A stretch of 64,000 nucleotides of DNA from Pseudorhodoferax sp. Leaf265 (GCF_001422365.1 NZ_LMMT01000001.1:598820-662819); one strand, 5' to 3'; positions 11,501-21,312 are shown, numbered from the stretch's first letter. Notes: a model not told the origin generated them from the letters alone. A program made the numbers and translations.

Positions 11501-12393
11501 TGCCGGCCGGCCTGCCCAAACGCAGCGCGCGCGCGCTGCTGGACATCGAGGACAAGGACTACGTGCCCATCATCCGCAATCCGCAGGCCACGAGCACGGA
11601 TTCCGAGGCGGTGTTCTATTTCCCGGGCTGCGGCTCGGAGCGGCTGTTCAGCCAGGTGGGCCTCGCGACCCAGGCCATGCTCTGGCACGCCGGCGTGCAG
11701 ACCGTGCTGCCGCCGGGCTACCTGTGCTGCGGCTACCCGCAACGCGGCTCGGGCCAGTTCGACAAGGCCGAGAAGATCATCACCGACAACCGGGTGCTGT
11801 TCCACCGCGTGGCCAACACGCTGAACTACCTGGACATCAAGACCGTGGTGGTCAGCTGCGGCACCTGCTTCGACCAGCTGCAGGGCTACCAGTTCGACAA
11901 GATCTTCCCGGGCTGCCGCATCATCGACATCCATGAGTTCCTGCTGGAAAAGGGCATCACCCTGGGTGAAGCCGGTGCCTACCTCTACCACGACCCCTGC
12001 CACACGCCCATGAAGCAGCAGGAGCCGATGAAGACCGTCAAGGCGCTGCTGGGCGACGGCGTGGCCAAGAGCGAGCGCTGCTGCGGCGAATCCGGCACGC
12101 TGGGCGTGACCCGGCCCGACATCTCCACGCAGATCCGCTTCCGCAAGGAGGAGGAGCTGCGCAAGAGCGAGACCGCGCTGCGTGCGCAGGGTGTGCAGGG
12201 CGACCTCAAGATCCTGACCAGTTGCCCGAGCTGCCTGCAAGGCCTGTCGCGCTACCAGAACGACCTGCAGAGCGGGCTGCTGGAGGCCGACTACATCGTC
12301 GTCGAGATGGCGCGCAAGATCCTCGGCGAGGACTGGATGCAGACCTATGTCGCCACCGCCAACCGCGGCGGCATCGAGCGCGTGCTCGTCTGA
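8542..12393 (+). CDS. Large FAD-linked oxidase / iron-sulfur oxidoreductase fusion (DUF3683, GlcD-GlpC-like)
   Basis: 1283 residues. An N-terminal DUF3683 region (about 1-160) is followed by an FAD-binding PCMH domain (the [14 protein letters not shown] segment near residue 213), an FAD-oxidase C-terminal domain ([12 protein letters not shown] and GEHGIG motifs), a two-cluster ferredoxin domain (Cys817, 820, 823, 827 and Cys879, 882, 885, 889) and two CCG-type cysteine domains ([17 protein letters not shown]). This fuses in one chain what glycolate or D-lactate oxidases carry on separate subunits. It is probably a membrane-associated quinone-linked 2-hydroxyacid dehydrogenase; the substrate is not evident. 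It stands alone, divergent from ugp, and ends 10 bases before the DUF971 gene. Domain order is certain; the exact reaction is inferred. Confidence 0.88.
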   Translation: MNAPNTLNQLLAPAEDTQRLREIPYNYTSFSDREIVVRLLGARAWELVQTLRAERRTGRSARMLYEVLGDIWVVQRNPYLQDDLLDNPKRRALLVQALQHRLAAAEERRTPQADPGRDALVGELLEAARQAVARFDADFAEIAVLRRRARRTLQRLTAKDNIKFDGMSRVSHVTDATDWRVEYPFVVLTPDTEAEMAGMVAACIELGLTIIPRGGGTGYTGGAIPLSWKSAVINTEKLEAMTEVELVSLPGVEQPVATIWTGAGVVTQRVADAAERSGYVFAVDPTSAEASCVGGNVAMNAGGKKAVLWGTALDNLASWRMVTPQAQWLEVTRLNHNLGKIHDVEVASFQLAYFEADGKTPVRSERLDIPGRTFRKEGLGKDVTDKFLSGLPGIQKEGCDGLITSARWIVHRMPAHTRTVCLEFFGNAKDAVPSIVEIKDFMFAEQKRSGVLLAGLEHLDDRYLKAVGYATKSKSHGVGLPKMVLFGDIAGDDADAVARVTSEVVRIANSRSGEGFIAISAEARKKFWLDRKRTAAISRHTNAFKINEDVVIPLPRMAEYTDGIERINIELSLRNKLALADALIDFFGAGKLPLGKEDDASEIASAELLEDRVAQALALLREVRMQWQGWLHDVDALFPELQDHRLRASWKTQIRTPLQTLFPGAAFRPLLAECEAIHKRVLKGRVWVALHMHAGDGNVHTNIPVNSDNYEMLQTAHEAVARIMVLARSLDGVISGEHGIGITKLEFLTEEEVAPFADYKRRVDPEGRFNKGKLLRDPALPADLTNAYTPSFGLMGHESLILQQSDIGAIADSVKDCLRCGKCKPVCATHVPRANLLYSPRNKILATSLLIEAFLYEEQTRRGVSIKHWAEFEDVADHCTVCHKCLTPCPVKIDFGDVTMHMRNLLRKMGKKSFRPGNAAAMLMLNATNPQTINLMRTAMVDVGFKAQRLASNVLQGLARKQTAAPPATVGTAPIKEQVVHFVNKKMPAGLPKRSARALLDIEDKDYVPIIRNPQATSTDSEAVFYFPGCGSERLFSQVGLATQAMLWHAGVQTVLPPGYLCCGYPQRGSGQFDKAEKIITDNRVLFHRVANTLNYLDIKTVVVSCGTCFDQLQGYQFDKIFPGCRIIDIHEFLLEKGITLGEAGAYLYHDPCHTPMKQQEPMKTVKALLGDGVAKSERCCGESGTLGVTRPDISTQIRFRKEEELRKSETALRAQGVQGDLKILTSCPSCLQGLSRYQNDLQSGLLEADYIVVEMARKILGEDWMQTYVATANRGGIERVLV

Positions 12394-12403
12394 GAAAGTT
12401 TCC

Positions 12404-12817
12404 ATGGCCGGCCTGACCCCCACCACCCCGCAGCCCGAAGAGATCACCGTGCACGGCCAGTCGCGCGTGCTGGAGATCGCGTTCTCCGACGGCGCGCGCT
12501 TTCGCATCCCGTTCGAGCTGATGCGCGTGTATTCACCCTCGGCCGAGGTCCAGGGCCACGGGCCTGGCCAGGAAGTGCTGCAGACCGGCAAGCGCGATGT
12601 CACGCTGCTGGGGCTGGAGCCTGTGGGCAACTACGCCGTGCAACCCGGCTTTTCGGACGGCCACAGCTCGGGCATCTTCACCTGGGAGTACCTGTACTTC
12701 CTGGGCAAGGAAGAGCAACAGCTGTGGACCGACTACCAGCGCCGCCTGGCCGAGGCCGGCGTCGACCGCGACGCACCGATGGCGCCGCCAGCGGGCCACG
12801 GCTGCGCCAGCCACTGA
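12404..12817 (+). CDS. DUF971 / gamma-butyrobetaine hydroxylase N-terminal-like domain protein
   Basis: 137 residues, a single small beta-rich domain of the DUF971 family (the ITVHGQSRVLEIAFSDG opening and GIFTWEYL near the end are typical). In eukaryotes this domain is the zinc-binding N-terminal part of gamma-butyrobetaine hydroxylase; standalone bacterial copies have no settled function. It starts 10 bases after the oxidoreductase and lies just before ubiE, a conserved position in Burkholderiales. I chose the ATG at 12404 because the family begins close to this point. It ends GHGCASH, with Cys and His residues that could bind metal. Confidence 0.82.
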   Translation: MAGLTPTTPQPEEITVHGQSRVLEIAFSDGARFRIPFELMRVYSPSAEVQGHGPGQEVLQTGKRDVTLLGLEPVGNYAVQPGFSDGHSSGIFTWEYLYFLGKEEQQLWTDYQRRLAEAGVDRDAPMAPPAGHGCASH

Positions 12818-12877
12818 CGCAGACGCGCGCCTGCGCGCCGCCACTGTGGCGCAAACCGCCACACAATCCCCGATCTG

Positions 12878-12901
12878 GTGCAGGGATGTGAGTCCCTGCA
12901 C
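12878..12901 (+). promoter_or_regulatory. Hairpin in the ubiE leader
   Basis: A perfect 9-bp inverted repeat GTGCAGGGA / TCCCTGCAC with a 6-base loop, ending 26 bases before the ubiE start codon. No T-run follows. It may be a leader structure or a protein-binding palindrome. Confidence 0.4.
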
Positions 12902-12927
12902 ACCTCTTGTGTCCTAGGATTCGTCGC

Positions 12928-13659
12928 ATGTCATCCACCCATTTCGGTTTCCAGTCCGTCGACGAGACGGAAAAGGCCAGCCGCGTGCGGGAGGTGTTCG
13001 ATTCGGTCGCACCCAAGTACGACCTCATGAACGACCTCATGTCCGCCGGGCTGCACCGCGTCTGGAAGCGCTACACCACCTTGGTGGCCAATGTGCGCGA
13101 AGGCCAGCACGTGCTGGACATTGCCGCCGGCACCGGCGACCTCACGCGCAGCTTCGCCAGGAGCGCGGGCCGCAGCGGGCTGGTGGTGCACACCGACATC
13201 AACGAGGCCATGCTGCGCGCCGGCCGCGACCGCCTGCTCGACGAAGGCGTGGTGGTGCCGAGCATGGTCTGCGATGCCGAGGCCCTGCCCTTCGCCGACG
13301 AGAGCTTCGACCTCGTCAGCGTGGCCTTCGGCCTGCGCAACATGACGCACAAGGACAAGGCTCTGGCCGAGATGTGCCGCGTGCTCAAGCCACGTGGCAA
13401 GCTGCTCGTGCTGGAGTTCTCCAAGGTCGCCAAGCCGCTGGAAAAAGCCTACGACTGGTATTCCTTCAAGGTGCTGCCCCGAATCGGCAAGGTGGTGGCC
13501 GGCGACGACGCCAGCTACCGCTACCTCGCCGAATCGATCCGCATGCACCCCGACCAGCAGGCTCTCAAAGGCCTCATGCAGGCGCAGGGATTCGGTCACG
13601 TGGACTATCACAACATGACCGGTGGCATGGTGGCCCTGCACGTGGGCATCAAGTGCTGA
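12928..13659 (+). CDS. ubiE: Ubiquinone/menaquinone biosynthesis C-methyltransferase
   Basis: 243 residues. It is a class I SAM-dependent methyltransferase that C-methylates the benzoquinol ring in ubiquinone synthesis. The opening [19 protein letters not shown], the SAM-binding loop [10 protein letters not shown] and the C-terminal [12 protein letters not shown] segment are UbiE signatures. I chose the ATG at 12928, with AGGAT upstream; a start 21 bases earlier would add residues not seen in the family. SCP2-domain/UbiJ-like and ubiB genes lie downstream, so this is a ubiquinone locus. Confidence 0.95.
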   Translation: MSSTHFGFQSVDETEKASRVREVFDSVAPKYDLMNDLMSAGLHRVWKRYTTLVANVREGQHVLDIAAGTGDLTRSFARSAGRSGLVVHTDINEAMLRAGRDRLLDEGVVVPSMVCDAEALPFADESFDLVSVAFGLRNMTHKDKALAEMCRVLKPRGKLLVLEFSKVAKPLEKAYDWYSFKVLPRIGKVVAGDDASYRYLAESIRMHPDQQALKGLMQAQGFGHVDYHNMTGGMVALHVGIKC

Positions 13660-13697
13660 ACCATTTTTCTTGATTTGAAGACGACGAGGAGACCTCG

Positions 13698-14705
13698 ATG
13701 AAATTCCTGACCGTGATTCTGGCCGGCGCGCTGCTGCTGACGCTGGGCACCGACGCCGACGCACAGCGCCGCATGGGCGGTGGCAAGTCCATCGGCAAGC
13801 AGTCCAGCAACGTGACGCAGCGCGAAGCCGCGCCGCAGGCCCCGGCCGCACCGGCACAGTCGGCCAACAACGCCGTGCCGAGCAAGGCCGCGGCCGCCCC
13901 CAATGCCGCCGCCGCACAACCCAAGCGTCCCTGGGGCGCGATGCTCGGCGGCCTGGCCGCCGGCCTGGGCCTGGCCTGGCTGGCGTCGTCGCTGGGCCTG
14001 GGTGAGGCCTTCGGCCAGTTCCTGCTGATCGCGCTGCTGGTGCTGGTGGCCATGGTGGTCATCGGGGCCGTGATGCGGGCACGCCGTGGCGCGCAACCCC
14101 AGCAGGCCAACCGCAGCCCGTTCGCCTTCCAGGGCGCTGGCGGCGGGTCCCCGCAGGAGCCGCAGATGCCACGCAGCTACCGGCCCGAGAACGTCGGCAA
14201 CGATGCCTCCGCGCGCCCCTTCGAGCGCAATGCCACGGCCTTCGATGCAGGCCCCGCCGGCGTCGGCAACTCGGGCATCGTGATCGGCTCAGGGCTGTCG
14301 GGCGCGCAGACCTGGGGCGTCCCGGGCGACTTCGACACCGATGGTTTCCTGACCGCCGCCAAGCGCAACTTCGTGACGCTGCAATCGGCCTGGGACCGCG
14401 CCGACATCTCCTCGCTGCGCGCCATGATGACCGACGCCATGCTGGGCGAGATCCAGGCCCAGCTCAAGGAGCGTGAAGCCCACACCGGCGGCCAGTCCAA
14501 CACCACCGAAGTCGTGATGCTGGACGCCAAGCTGCTGGGCATCGAGGACACCGGCGAGGACTACATGGCCAGCGTGGAGTTCTCCGGCATGATCCGCGAG
14601 GAGCCCTCGGCCGGCCCGAGCCCGTTCCGCGAAGTCTGGAACATGACCAAGCCCAAGAGCGGCCATGCCGGCTGGCTGGTGGCCGGTGTCCAGGCACTGC
14701 AATAA
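13698..14705 (+). CDS. Tim44-like domain protein, membrane-anchored
   Basis: 335 residues. There is an N-terminal signal sequence (KFLTVILAGALLLTLGTDADA), an Ala/Gln/Pro-rich linker, one or two hydrophobic segments at about residues 75-120 (WGAMLGGLAAGLGLAWLASS and the VLVAMVVIGAV stretch) and a C-terminal Tim44-like domain from about residue 200 (FDTDGFLTAAKRNFVTLQSA onward, ending FREVWNMTKP). The mitochondrial relative helps protein import; bacterial members are of unknown role. AGGAGA precedes the ATG. It sits between ubiE and the SCP2 gene with short gaps, suggesting one transcript. Confidence 0.85.
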   Translation: MKFLTVILAGALLLTLGTDADAQRRMGGGKSIGKQSSNVTQREAAPQAPAAPAQSANNAVPSKAAAAPNAAAAQPKRPWGAMLGGLAAGLGLAWLASSLGLGEAFGQFLLIALLVLVAMVVIGAVMRARRGAQPQQANRSPFAFQGAGGGSPQEPQMPRSYRPENVGNDASARPFERNATAFDAGPAGVGNSGIVIGSGLSGAQTWGVPGDFDTDGFLTAAKRNFVTLQSAWDRADISSLRAMMTDAMLGEIQAQLKEREAHTGGQSNTTEVVMLDAKLLGIEDTGEDYMASVEFSGMIREEPSAGPSPFREVWNMTKPKSGHAGWLVAGVQALQ

Positions 14706-14753
14706 AGCCGATGCGCCGCGGAATGCGGCGCAAACGCGGAAATAATCGGGGAC

Positions 14754-15299
14754 ATGGCCACATCGTCCCCTTTTTCTTTTCTGGGCACCCTGCTCGAACG
14801 TGCCGGCAGCGCGCTGCAGCCGCCCGCCTGGGCCGTGGAGGAGTTCCACCGGCGCCTGGTGCTGCTGCTGAACCACGTGCTGATGCAGGAGGAGCAGGCC
14901 ATGGAACGCCTGCTGCGCCACCAGGGCCGCGCCGTGCGCTTCCAGTGGCGCCACTTCACGCTGCTCCTCAAGGCCACGCCGGCCGGCTTGCTGGACCTGG
15001 CGGACGCGCTGACGCCAGCCGACCTGACGTTGACCGTGACCGAGGAATCCCCGGCTGCGCTGGCGCAGACGCTGCTGCGCGGCGACAAGCCCGGCATCCG
15101 CATCGAAGGCGATGTGCAGCTGGCCGCCGATGTGAACTGGCTCATCGAGCATGTGCGCTGGGACCTTGAGGAAGACCTGTCACGCCTGATCGGCGACGCA
15201 CCGGCCCACACGCTGGGCCAGATCGGCCGGGCCGCGTCCGCGGCCCTCAAGAAGTTCGCAGCCCTCGCCAGCGGCGCGCGCGGCAAGAACCCGGCATGA
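14754..15299 (+). CDS. ubiJ: SCP2 sterol-binding domain protein, UbiJ-like
   Basis: 181 residues. It matches the small SCP2-fold proteins that bind hydrophobic ubiquinone intermediates and support the Ubi enzyme complex in the cytosol. The position between ubiE and ubiB is the classical ubiE-ubiJ-ubiB order, here with a Tim44-like gene inserted. A long amphipathic C-terminal helix ([20 protein letters not shown] onward) fits the family. The sequence identity to the enterobacterial protein is low by eye, so the symbol rests mainly on context. Confidence 0.75.
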   Translation: MATSSPFSFLGTLLERAGSALQPPAWAVEEFHRRLVLLLNHVLMQEEQAMERLLRHQGRAVRFQWRHFTLLLKATPAGLLDLADALTPADLTLTVTEESPAALAQTLLRGDKPGIRIEGDVQLAADVNWLIEHVRWDLEEDLSRLIGDAPAHTLGQIGRAASAALKKFAALASGARGKNPA

Positions 15300-15333
15300 G
15301 CGTCGACATGACGGCCAGCGGGAAGGCCGCACC

Positions 15334-16905
15334 GTGAGGCAGCTCGCCCGCGGCGCCTACATCTCCTGGATCGCGCTGCGTTACGGCCTGGATGAGCTGG
15401 TGCTCTCCAGCTTCCGCCAGCCCTGGCTGCGCGGGCTCACACGCGTGCTGTCGGTCGGGCGCGACCTCAGCGCGCCGCGTGGCCAGCGCCTGCGCGAGGC
15501 CCTGGAAAAGCTGGGCCCGCTGTTCGTGAAGTTCGGCCAGGTGCTGTCCACCCGGCGCGACCTGCTGCCGCCCGACATCGCCGACGAGCTCGCGCGGCTG
15601 CAGGACCGCGTGCCGCCCTTCCCCTCCGAGATCGCGGTGGAGACCATCGAGCGCGCCTTCCGCAAGCCGCTCGACGAGATCTTCATCCAGTTCGATCGCA
15701 CGCCGATCGCCAGCGCCTCCATCGCGCAGGTGCACTTTGCCGTGCTGAGCACGCGCAAGGGCGAGCAGCGCGAGGTGGCCGTCAAGGTGCTGCGCCCCGG
15801 CATGCTGGCCACCATCGAGAACGACCTGGCGCTCATGCGCATGCTGGCCGGCTGGGTGCAGCGTGCCTCCAACGAGGCCAGGCGGCTCAAGCCGCTGGAG
15901 GTGGTGGGCGAGTTCGACAAGTACCTGCACGATGAGCTGGACCTGCTGCGCGAAGCCTCCAGCGCAGCCCAGCTGCGCCGCAACATGGCCGACCTGGACC
16001 TGGTGCTGATCCCCGAGATGTTCTGGGACTATTGCGCGCCGGACGTGATCGTCATGGAGCGCATGAACGGCGTACCGATCGGCCAGACCGCGCGCCTGCG
16101 CGAGGCCGGTGTGGACATGCACCGGCTGGCGCGCGACGGCGTGACCATCTTCTTCACGCAGGTGTTCCGCGACGGCTTCTTCCACGCCGACATGCACCCC
16201 GGCAACATCCAGGTCAGCCTGGAGCCAGCCACCTTCGGGCGCTACATCTCGCTGGACTTCGGCATCGTCGGCACGCTGACGGAGTTCGACAAGGAGTACC
16301 TGGCGCAGAACTTCACGGCCTTCTTCCGGCGCGACTACAAGCGCGTGGCCGAGCTGCACATCGAATCGGGCTGGGTGCCTGCCAACACGCGCGTGGACGA
16401 GCTGGAGGCCGCCATCCGCGCGGTCTGCGAGCCCTACTTCGACCGCCCGCTCAAGGAAATCTCGCTGGGCATGGTACTGATGCGGCTGTTCCAGACCTCG
16501 CGCCGCTTCCATGTGGAGATCCAGCCCCAGCTGGTGCTGCTGCAAAAGACGCTGCTCAACATCGAGGGCCTGGGCCGTGAGCTCGACCCCGACCTGGACC
16601 TCTGGGCCACCGCCAAGCCCTTCCTGGAGAAGTGGATGATGCAGCAGATCGGCCCGCAGGCCCTGCTGCGCCAGCTGCGCGACGAGGCCCCGCGCTACGC
16701 CAAGCTGCTGCCCGAGATGCCGCGCCTGCTGGTGGACTACCTGCGCCGCGGCGGCGCGTCCGTGCAGCACGAACGCCAGCTGCAGCAGTTGCTGGCCGAG
16801 CAGCGCCGCACCAACCGGCTGCTGCAGGCCATCATCTACGGCGGCATCGGTTTCGCCTTGGGTCTGCTGGCCATGCAGCTGTGGGTGCGCGTGCAGCTGT
16901 TCTAA
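15334..16905 (+). CDS. ubiB: Ubiquinone biosynthesis protein UbiB (ABC1/ADCK-like atypical kinase)
   Basis: 523 residues from a GTG start with GGGAAGG upstream. It carries the UbiB signature [14 protein letters not shown], the Ala-rich nucleotide loop ([12 protein letters not shown]), an invariant Lys in VAVKVLRPG, the catalytic HADMHPGNI segment and the metal-binding LDFGIVG. Two C-terminal hydrophobic segments ([19 protein letters not shown]) anchor it in the inner membrane. UbiB proteins have ATPase activity and are needed for ubiquinone production, probably by extracting lipid precursors. It follows the SCP2 gene after 34 bases and is likely the end of this operon. Confidence 0.95.
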   Translation: MRQLARGAYISWIALRYGLDELVLSSFRQPWLRGLTRVLSVGRDLSAPRGQRLREALEKLGPLFVKFGQVLSTRRDLLPPDIADELARLQDRVPPFPSEIAVETIERAFRKPLDEIFIQFDRTPIASASIAQVHFAVLSTRKGEQREVAVKVLRPGMLATIENDLALMRMLAGWVQRASNEARRLKPLEVVGEFDKYLHDELDLLREASSAAQLRRNMADLDLVLIPEMFWDYCAPDVIVMERMNGVPIGQTARLREAGVDMHRLARDGVTIFFTQVFRDGFFHADMHPGNIQVSLEPATFGRYISLDFGIVGTLTEFDKEYLAQNFTAFFRRDYKRVAELHIESGWVPANTRVDELEAAIRAVCEPYFDRPLKEISLGMVLMRLFQTSRRFHVEIQPQLVLLQKTLLNIEGLGRELDPDLDLWATAKPFLEKWMMQQIGPQALLRQLRDEAPRYAKLLPEMPRLLVDYLRRGGASVQHERQLQQLLAEQRRTNRLLQAIIYGGIGFALGLLAMQLWVRVQLF

Positions 16906-16932
16906 ACAACGAATGATGGGAGAACTGGGATC

Positions 16933-18378
16933 GTGCTGCTGACACTGGTGTTCGTCTACCTGCTCGCCACCGTTGGCGTCGGCCTGTGGGCCGCGCGCAG
17001 GGTGAAAACCACGGCCGACTTCGCGGTCGCCGGCAAGAACCTGCCGCTGATCATGATCGTGACGACCACGTTCGCGACCTGGTTTGGTTCGGAAACCGTG
17101 ATGGGCATCCCGGCCAAGTTCGTCCAGGGCGGCTTGAATGGCGTGGTGGAAGACCCGTTCGGCGCCGGCTTCTGCCTGATCCTGGTCGGTGTGTTCTTCG
17201 CCGCCAAGCTGTACAAGATGGATCTGCTGACCATCAGCGACTACTACCGCGAGCGCTACGGCCGCGTGGTCGAGGTCGGCTGCTCGCTGATCATCATGCT
17301 GAGCTACCTGGGCTGGGTCTCGGCCCAGGTCACGGCGCTGGGCCTGGTGTTCCACCTGCTGTCGGGCGGCGCCATCAGCGTGGCCATGGGCATGGTCATC
17401 GGCGTGGTGTCCATCCTGGCCTACACGCTGTTCGGCGGCATGTGGTCGGTGGCCGTGACCGACTTCATCCAGATGATCATCCTGGTGGCCGGGCTGGCCA
17501 TCCTCGCGGTCTTCGCCGGCCAGATGGCCGGCGGCGCCGACAAGGTGATCGACTTCGCCGTGAGCCGCGACCTGTTCAAGTTCTGGCCCGAGCCCAGCCT
17601 GCACGACATGCTGTTCTTCTTCGCCGCGGCCATCACCATGATGCTGGGCTCGATCCCGCAGCAGGACGTGTTCCAGCGCGTGATGTCGGCCAACAGCGTC
17701 TCGGCCGCCACCAAGGGCCCGGTGATCGGCGGCACTATGTACATCCTGTTCGCCTTCGTGCCCATGTTCCTGGTGGCCAGCGCGCTGATCATCATGCCCG
17801 AGCAGACCCAGGCCCTGCTGGCCGACGACCCGCAGAAGATCCTGCCCACGCTGGTCATGGAGAAGATGCCCTTCGCGATGCAGGTGCTGTTCTTCGGCGC
17901 GCTGCTGTCGGCCATCAAGTCCACCGCCTCGGCCACGCTGCTGGCGCCCTCGGTCACCTTCACCGAGAACATCTGGCGCCAGTTCGTGCCGCGCACCAGC
18001 GACCGCCAGGAACTGCTGACCATGCGCATCACGGTGTTGGTGTTCAGCGCCTGCGTGCTGGCCTACTCCATCGCGATGGAAGGCACGTCGATCTACGAAC
18101 TCGTGTCGGGCGCCTACCAGGTGCCCCTGGTCGGCGCCTTCGTGCCGCTGGTGTTCGGCCTGTACTGGAAGCGCGCCAGCACCCAGGGCGCCATTGCGGC
18201 CGTGATCGCCGGCATTGGCACCTGGCTGGCGGTCATGTACACGCCCTGGGCCGAGGTGTTCCCGGCGCAGCTGGCCGGCGTGCTCGCGTCCATGGCCGGC
18301 ATGCTGCTCGGCTCGTTGGCGCCGCAGTGGATCGCCAACCGGCACGCCAGCCACCACCCGCTGGTGCGCAGCACCTGA
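16933..18378 (+). CDS. Sodium:solute symporter family (SSS) transporter
   Basis: 481 residues from a GTG start, with about 13 hydrophobic segments. The opening (VYLLATVGVGLWAARRVKTT), FAVAGKNLP, TWFGSETVMGIP and the GGMWSVAVTDFIQM segment in the fifth or sixth helix are hallmarks of the SSS family, which couples sodium entry to uptake of sugars, amino acids or organic acids. The substrate cannot be read from the sequence. It starts 27 bases after ubiB and may share its transcript. The protein ends about 26 bases before a TATAAT element that probably starts the next unit. Confidence 0.85.
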   Translation: MLLTLVFVYLLATVGVGLWAARRVKTTADFAVAGKNLPLIMIVTTTFATWFGSETVMGIPAKFVQGGLNGVVEDPFGAGFCLILVGVFFAAKLYKMDLLTISDYYRERYGRVVEVGCSLIIMLSYLGWVSAQVTALGLVFHLLSGGAISVAMGMVIGVVSILAYTLFGGMWSVAVTDFIQMIILVAGLAILAVFAGQMAGGADKVIDFAVSRDLFKFWPEPSLHDMLFFFAAAITMMLGSIPQQDVFQRVMSANSVSAATKGPVIGGTMYILFAFVPMFLVASALIIMPEQTQALLADDPQKILPTLVMEKMPFAMQVLFFGALLSAIKSTASATLLAPSVTFTENIWRQFVPRTSDRQELLTMRITVLVFSACVLAYSIAMEGTSIYELVSGAYQVPLVGAFVPLVFGLYWKRASTQGAIAAVIAGIGTWLAVMYTPWAEVFPAQLAGVLASMAGMLLGSLAPQWIANRHASHHPLVRST

Positions 18379-18404
18379 GGGGCGCAGCAGGCGGGGGCGC
18401 AGCC

Positions 18405-18410
18405 TATAAT
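18405..18410 (+). promoter_or_regulatory. Candidate -10 element for the FmdB-like gene
   Basis: A perfect TATAAT, 36 bases before the ATG at 18446, in the context CTATAATCG that recurs upstream of rpsP and rplS in this window. No good TTGACA lies 17 bases upstream, so strength is uncertain. Confidence 0.5.
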
Positions 18411-18445
18411 CGAGGGTTTTTTTGAGCCCTCAGTCCGCCCACGCC

Positions 18446-18790
18446 ATGCCTATCTACGCCTACCGTTGCGAGTCCTGCGGCCATGCCAAGGATGTTCTGC
18501 AGAAGATCTCCGACGCACCGCTGACCCAATGCCCGCAGTGCGGCGCCGATGCGTTCCGCAAGCAGGTGACGGCGGCGGGCTTTCAGCTCAAGGGCTCGGG
18601 CTGGTACGTGACCGACTTCCGCAACAACGGCAGCGCGCCCGCCAGCGCCCCGGCGGCCAAGCCCGGCGAGAGCGCGCCCGCACCTGCGCCCGCCAGCGAC
18701 GCGGCGGCCAGCCCCGCGCCAGCACCTGCCCCGGCCGCAGCGCCCGCCGTCAGCCCCGCCCCGCCCACGTCGTCGACCGGCGGCACCTGA
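18446..18790 (+). CDS. FmdB-family zinc-ribbon protein with Ala/Pro-rich tail
   Basis: 114 residues. Residues 1-42 are the FmdB/CxxC-CxxC zinc ribbon: MPIYAYRCESCGH with the second pair CPQCGAD. The family is often linked to regulation or ribosome-associated roles but is not well characterised. From about residue 65 the protein becomes almost pure Ala, Pro and Ser, a low-complexity tail that varies between relatives. It is followed 10 bases later by the DUF502 gene and then aspS, a conserved order. Confidence 0.85.
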   Translation: MPIYAYRCESCGHAKDVLQKISDAPLTQCPQCGADAFRKQVTAAGFQLKGSGWYVTDFRNNGSAPASAPAAKPGESAPAPAPASDAAASPAPAPAPAAAPAVSPAPPTSSTGGT

Positions 18791-18800
18791 GCGCCCACCG

Positions 18801-19430
18801 ATGAACGCCTTGCGCAAATGGCTGGCCACAGGCCTGCTCGTCGTGGTGCCCGCGGTGATCACCGCCTGGGTGCTCGAGTGGGTCATCAGCGCGCTCGACC
18901 AGACGCTGCTGATCCTGCCGTCCGCATGGCATCCGGACCGCCTGCTGGGCTTTCACGTGCCCGGCTTCGGCGTGTTGCTGGCGCTGGCGATCCTGCTGTC
19001 GGTCGGCGCCGTGGCCAGCAACTTCCTGGGCCGCAAGCTGGTCGACTGGTGGAACAACCTGCTGCACCGCATTCCGATCGTGCGTTCGATCTACTCGGGT
19101 GTGAAGCAGGTGTCGGACACGGTGTTCTCCGAGAACGGCAACGCCTTTCGCACCGCGGTGCTGGTGCAGTGGCCGCACGCCGGCATGTGGACCATCGCCT
19201 TCGTGACCGGCACGCCGCGCGGCGACACGGCCAACCACCTGCCGCCGCAGGACTACCTGAGCGTCTACGTGCCGACCACGCCGAACCCGACCGGCGGCTA
19301 CTTCGTGCTGGTCAAGGCCAGCGATTGCGTCGAGTTGCGCATGAGCGTCGATGAGGCGCTCAAGTACATTGTTTCGATGGGTGTGGTGGCGCCGGGGATG
19401 CCGCCCAACCCGAATCCGACCTTGCGCTGA
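18801..19430 (+). CDS. DUF502 family membrane protein
   Basis: 209 residues with two membrane segments: residues 8-30 (LATGLLVVVPAVITAWVLEW) and about 52-75 (VPGFGVLLALAILLSVGAVA). A conserved soluble region follows, including the HRIPIVRSIYSGVKQVSDTV segment diagnostic for DUF502. The molecular role is unknown; relatives are inner-membrane proteins. It lies between the FmdB gene and aspS, with 66 bases to the latter, so it probably belongs to the same transcript. Confidence 0.85.
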   Translation: MNALRKWLATGLLVVVPAVITAWVLEWVISALDQTLLILPSAWHPDRLLGFHVPGFGVLLALAILLSVGAVASNFLGRKLVDWWNNLLHRIPIVRSIYSGVKQVSDTVFSENGNAFRTAVLVQWPHAGMWTIAFVTGTPRGDTANHLPPQDYLSVYVPTTPNPTGGYFVLVKASDCVELRMSVDEALKYIVSMGVVAPGMPPNPNPTLR

Positions 19431-19496
19431 GCCTGCGGGGCCGGCGCTTTCTCCTTCACCGGCGCCGGCACAGGCGCCAAGACCTCCGAGCTGGAT

Positions 19497-21311
19497 ATGG
19501 AATCTCAAATGCGTACCACCTACTGCGGCCTCGTCAGCGAAGCGCTGATGGGCCAGACCGTGACCCTGTGCGGCTGGGTCAACCGTCGCCGCGACCACGG
19601 CGGCGTGATCTTCGTGGACCTGCGCGACCGCGAGGGCTATGTGCAGGTGGTGTGCGACCCGGACCGCCCCGAGATGTTCAAGGCCGCCGAAAGCCTGCGC
19701 AACGAGTTCTGCATCCAGATCAAGGGCCTGGTGCGCGCCCGGCCGGCTGGCACGACCAACGACACGATCCAGAGCGGCAAGATCGAAATCCTGTGCCAGG
19801 AACTGACGGTGTTGAACCCCTCCGTCACGCCGCCGTTCCAGCTCGACGACGAGAACCTCAGCGAGACCACGCGCCTCACGCACCGCGTGCTGGACCTGCG
19901 CCGCCCCTACATGCAGAAGAACCTCATGCTGCGCTACCGCGTGGCCATGGAGGTGCGCAAGTTCCTGGACGCCCAGGGCTTCATCGACATCGAGACGCCC
20001 ATGCTGGGCAAGTCCACGCCCGAAGGCGCGCGCGACTACCTGGTGCCCAGCCGCGTACACGACGGCCACTTCTTCGCGCTGCCCCAGTCGCCCCAGCTGT
20101 TCAAGCAATTGCTGATGGTGGCGGGCTACGACCGTTACTACCAGATCACCAAGTGCTTCCGCGACGAGGACCTGCGCGCCGACCGCCAGCCCGAGTTCAC
20201 GCAGATCGACATCGAGACCTCGTTCCTCACGGAAGAGGACATCCGCGCCATGTTCCAGGACATGATCGTGACGGTGTTCAAGAACACGCTGGGCGTGGAC
20301 CTGGGCGAGTTCCCGGTCATGACCTACCAGGAAGCGGCGCGCCGCTTCGGCTCGGACAAGCCGGACCTGCGCGTGAAGCTGGAGTTCACCGAACTGACCG
20401 ACGTGATGGGCGACGTGGACTTCAAGGTCTTCTCGGCCGCGGCCAACGCCAAGGGCGGCCGCGTGGTCGCGCTGCGCGTGCCGGGCGGCGCCAGGGAAGG
20501 CAGCGGCCTGTCGCGCGGCGAGATCGACGGCTATACCGAGTTCGTCAAGATCTACGGCGCCAAGGGCCTGGCCTACATCAAGGTCAACGAGCTGGCGAAG
20601 GGCCGCGACGGTCTGCAGTCGCCCATCGTGAAGAACATCCACGACAAGGCCCTGCAGGAGGTGCTGACCCGCACCGGCGCGCAGGACGGTGACCTGCTGT
20701 TCTTCGGTGCCGACAAGGAGAAGATCGTCAACGACGCGATCGGTGCGCTGCGCATCAAGATCGGCCACAGCGAGTTCGGCAAGAAGAGCGGCCTGTTCGA
20801 GAGCCGCTGGGCCCCGCTGTGGGTGGTGGACTTCCCGATGTTCGAGTTCGACGAGGAAGCCCAGCGCTACACCGCCGTGCACCACCCCTTCACGGCCCCC
20901 AAGGACGGGCACGAGGACTGGATGGTCAGCGCGCCCGAGAAGTGCATTTCCAAGGGCTACGACATGGTGCTCAACGGCTGGGAAATGGGTGGCGGCTCGG
21001 TCCGTATCCACCGCGCCGACGTGCAGCAGAAGGTCTTCGACGCGCTCAAGATCAGCGCCGAGGAGGCCCAGCAGAAGTTCGGCTTCCTGCTGGACGCGCT
21101 GCAGTACGGCGCGCCCCCGCACGGCGGCCTGGCCTTCGGCCTGGACCGCATCGTCACGCTGATGACGGGTGCCGAGTCGATCCGCGACGTGATCGCCTTC
21201 CCCAAGACGCAACGCGCCCAGGACCTGCTGACCCAGGCTCCCGCCCCTGTCGACGAGAAGCAGCTGCGCGAACTGCACATCCGTCTGCGCAACTCCGCCG
21301 CTGCCACCTGA
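19497..21311 (+). CDS. aspS: Aspartate-tRNA ligase
   Basis: 604 residues. It attaches aspartate to its tRNA, and bacterial forms of this type can also charge tRNA-Asn. The order is an N-terminal OB-fold anticodon-binding domain ([20 protein letters not shown]), the class II catalytic core with motif 2 ([18 protein letters not shown]), a bacterial GAD insertion around residues 300-420, and motif 3 ([15 protein letters not shown]). The start could be the ATG at 19497 or the one at 19509; the latter has GGAA 5 bases upstream and gives the MRTTYCGLV opening common in relatives. Complete and unremarkable. Confidence 0.96.
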   Translation: MESQMRTTYCGLVSEALMGQTVTLCGWVNRRRDHGGVIFVDLRDREGYVQVVCDPDRPEMFKAAESLRNEFCIQIKGLVRARPAGTTNDTIQSGKIEILCQELTVLNPSVTPPFQLDDENLSETTRLTHRVLDLRRPYMQKNLMLRYRVAMEVRKFLDAQGFIDIETPMLGKSTPEGARDYLVPSRVHDGHFFALPQSPQLFKQLLMVAGYDRYYQITKCFRDEDLRADRQPEFTQIDIETSFLTEEDIRAMFQDMIVTVFKNTLGVDLGEFPVMTYQEAARRFGSDKPDLRVKLEFTELTDVMGDVDFKVFSAAANAKGGRVVALRVPGGAREGSGLSRGEIDGYTEFVKIYGAKGLAYIKVNELAKGRDGLQSPIVKNIHDKALQEVLTRTGAQDGDLLFFGADKEKIVNDAIGALRIKIGHSEFGKKSGLFESRWAPLWVVDFPMFEFDEEAQRYTAVHHPFTAPKDGHEDWMVSAPEKCISKGYDMVLNGWEMGGGSVRIHRADVQQKVFDALKISAEEAQQKFGFLLDALQYGAPPHGGLAFGLDRIVTLMTGAESIRDVIAFPKTQRAQDLLTQAPAPVDEKQLRELHIRLRNSAAAT

Positions 21312-21312
21312 G

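Noticed and set aside
9465-11936. An 823-codon open frame on the plus strand in another phase
   Set aside because: It lies inside the oxidoreductase gene in a different frame and has the Arg/Gly/Ala-rich look of an out-of-frame translation.
8410-12630. A 1406-codon open frame on the minus strand
   Set aside because: It is antisense to the FAD/Fe-S oxidoreductase, whose domains are certain. Its translation is a low-complexity mix of Ala, Arg, His, Val and Leu without motifs, as expected opposite a GC-rich gene.
15247-18357. A 1036-codon open frame on the minus strand
   Set aside because: It runs opposite ubiB and the symporter and crosses their boundary. The sequence is His/Gln/Asp-rich with no domain pattern.
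18750-21278. An 842-codon open frame on the minus strand
   Set aside because: Antisense to aspS and the DUF502 gene; no recognisable domain.
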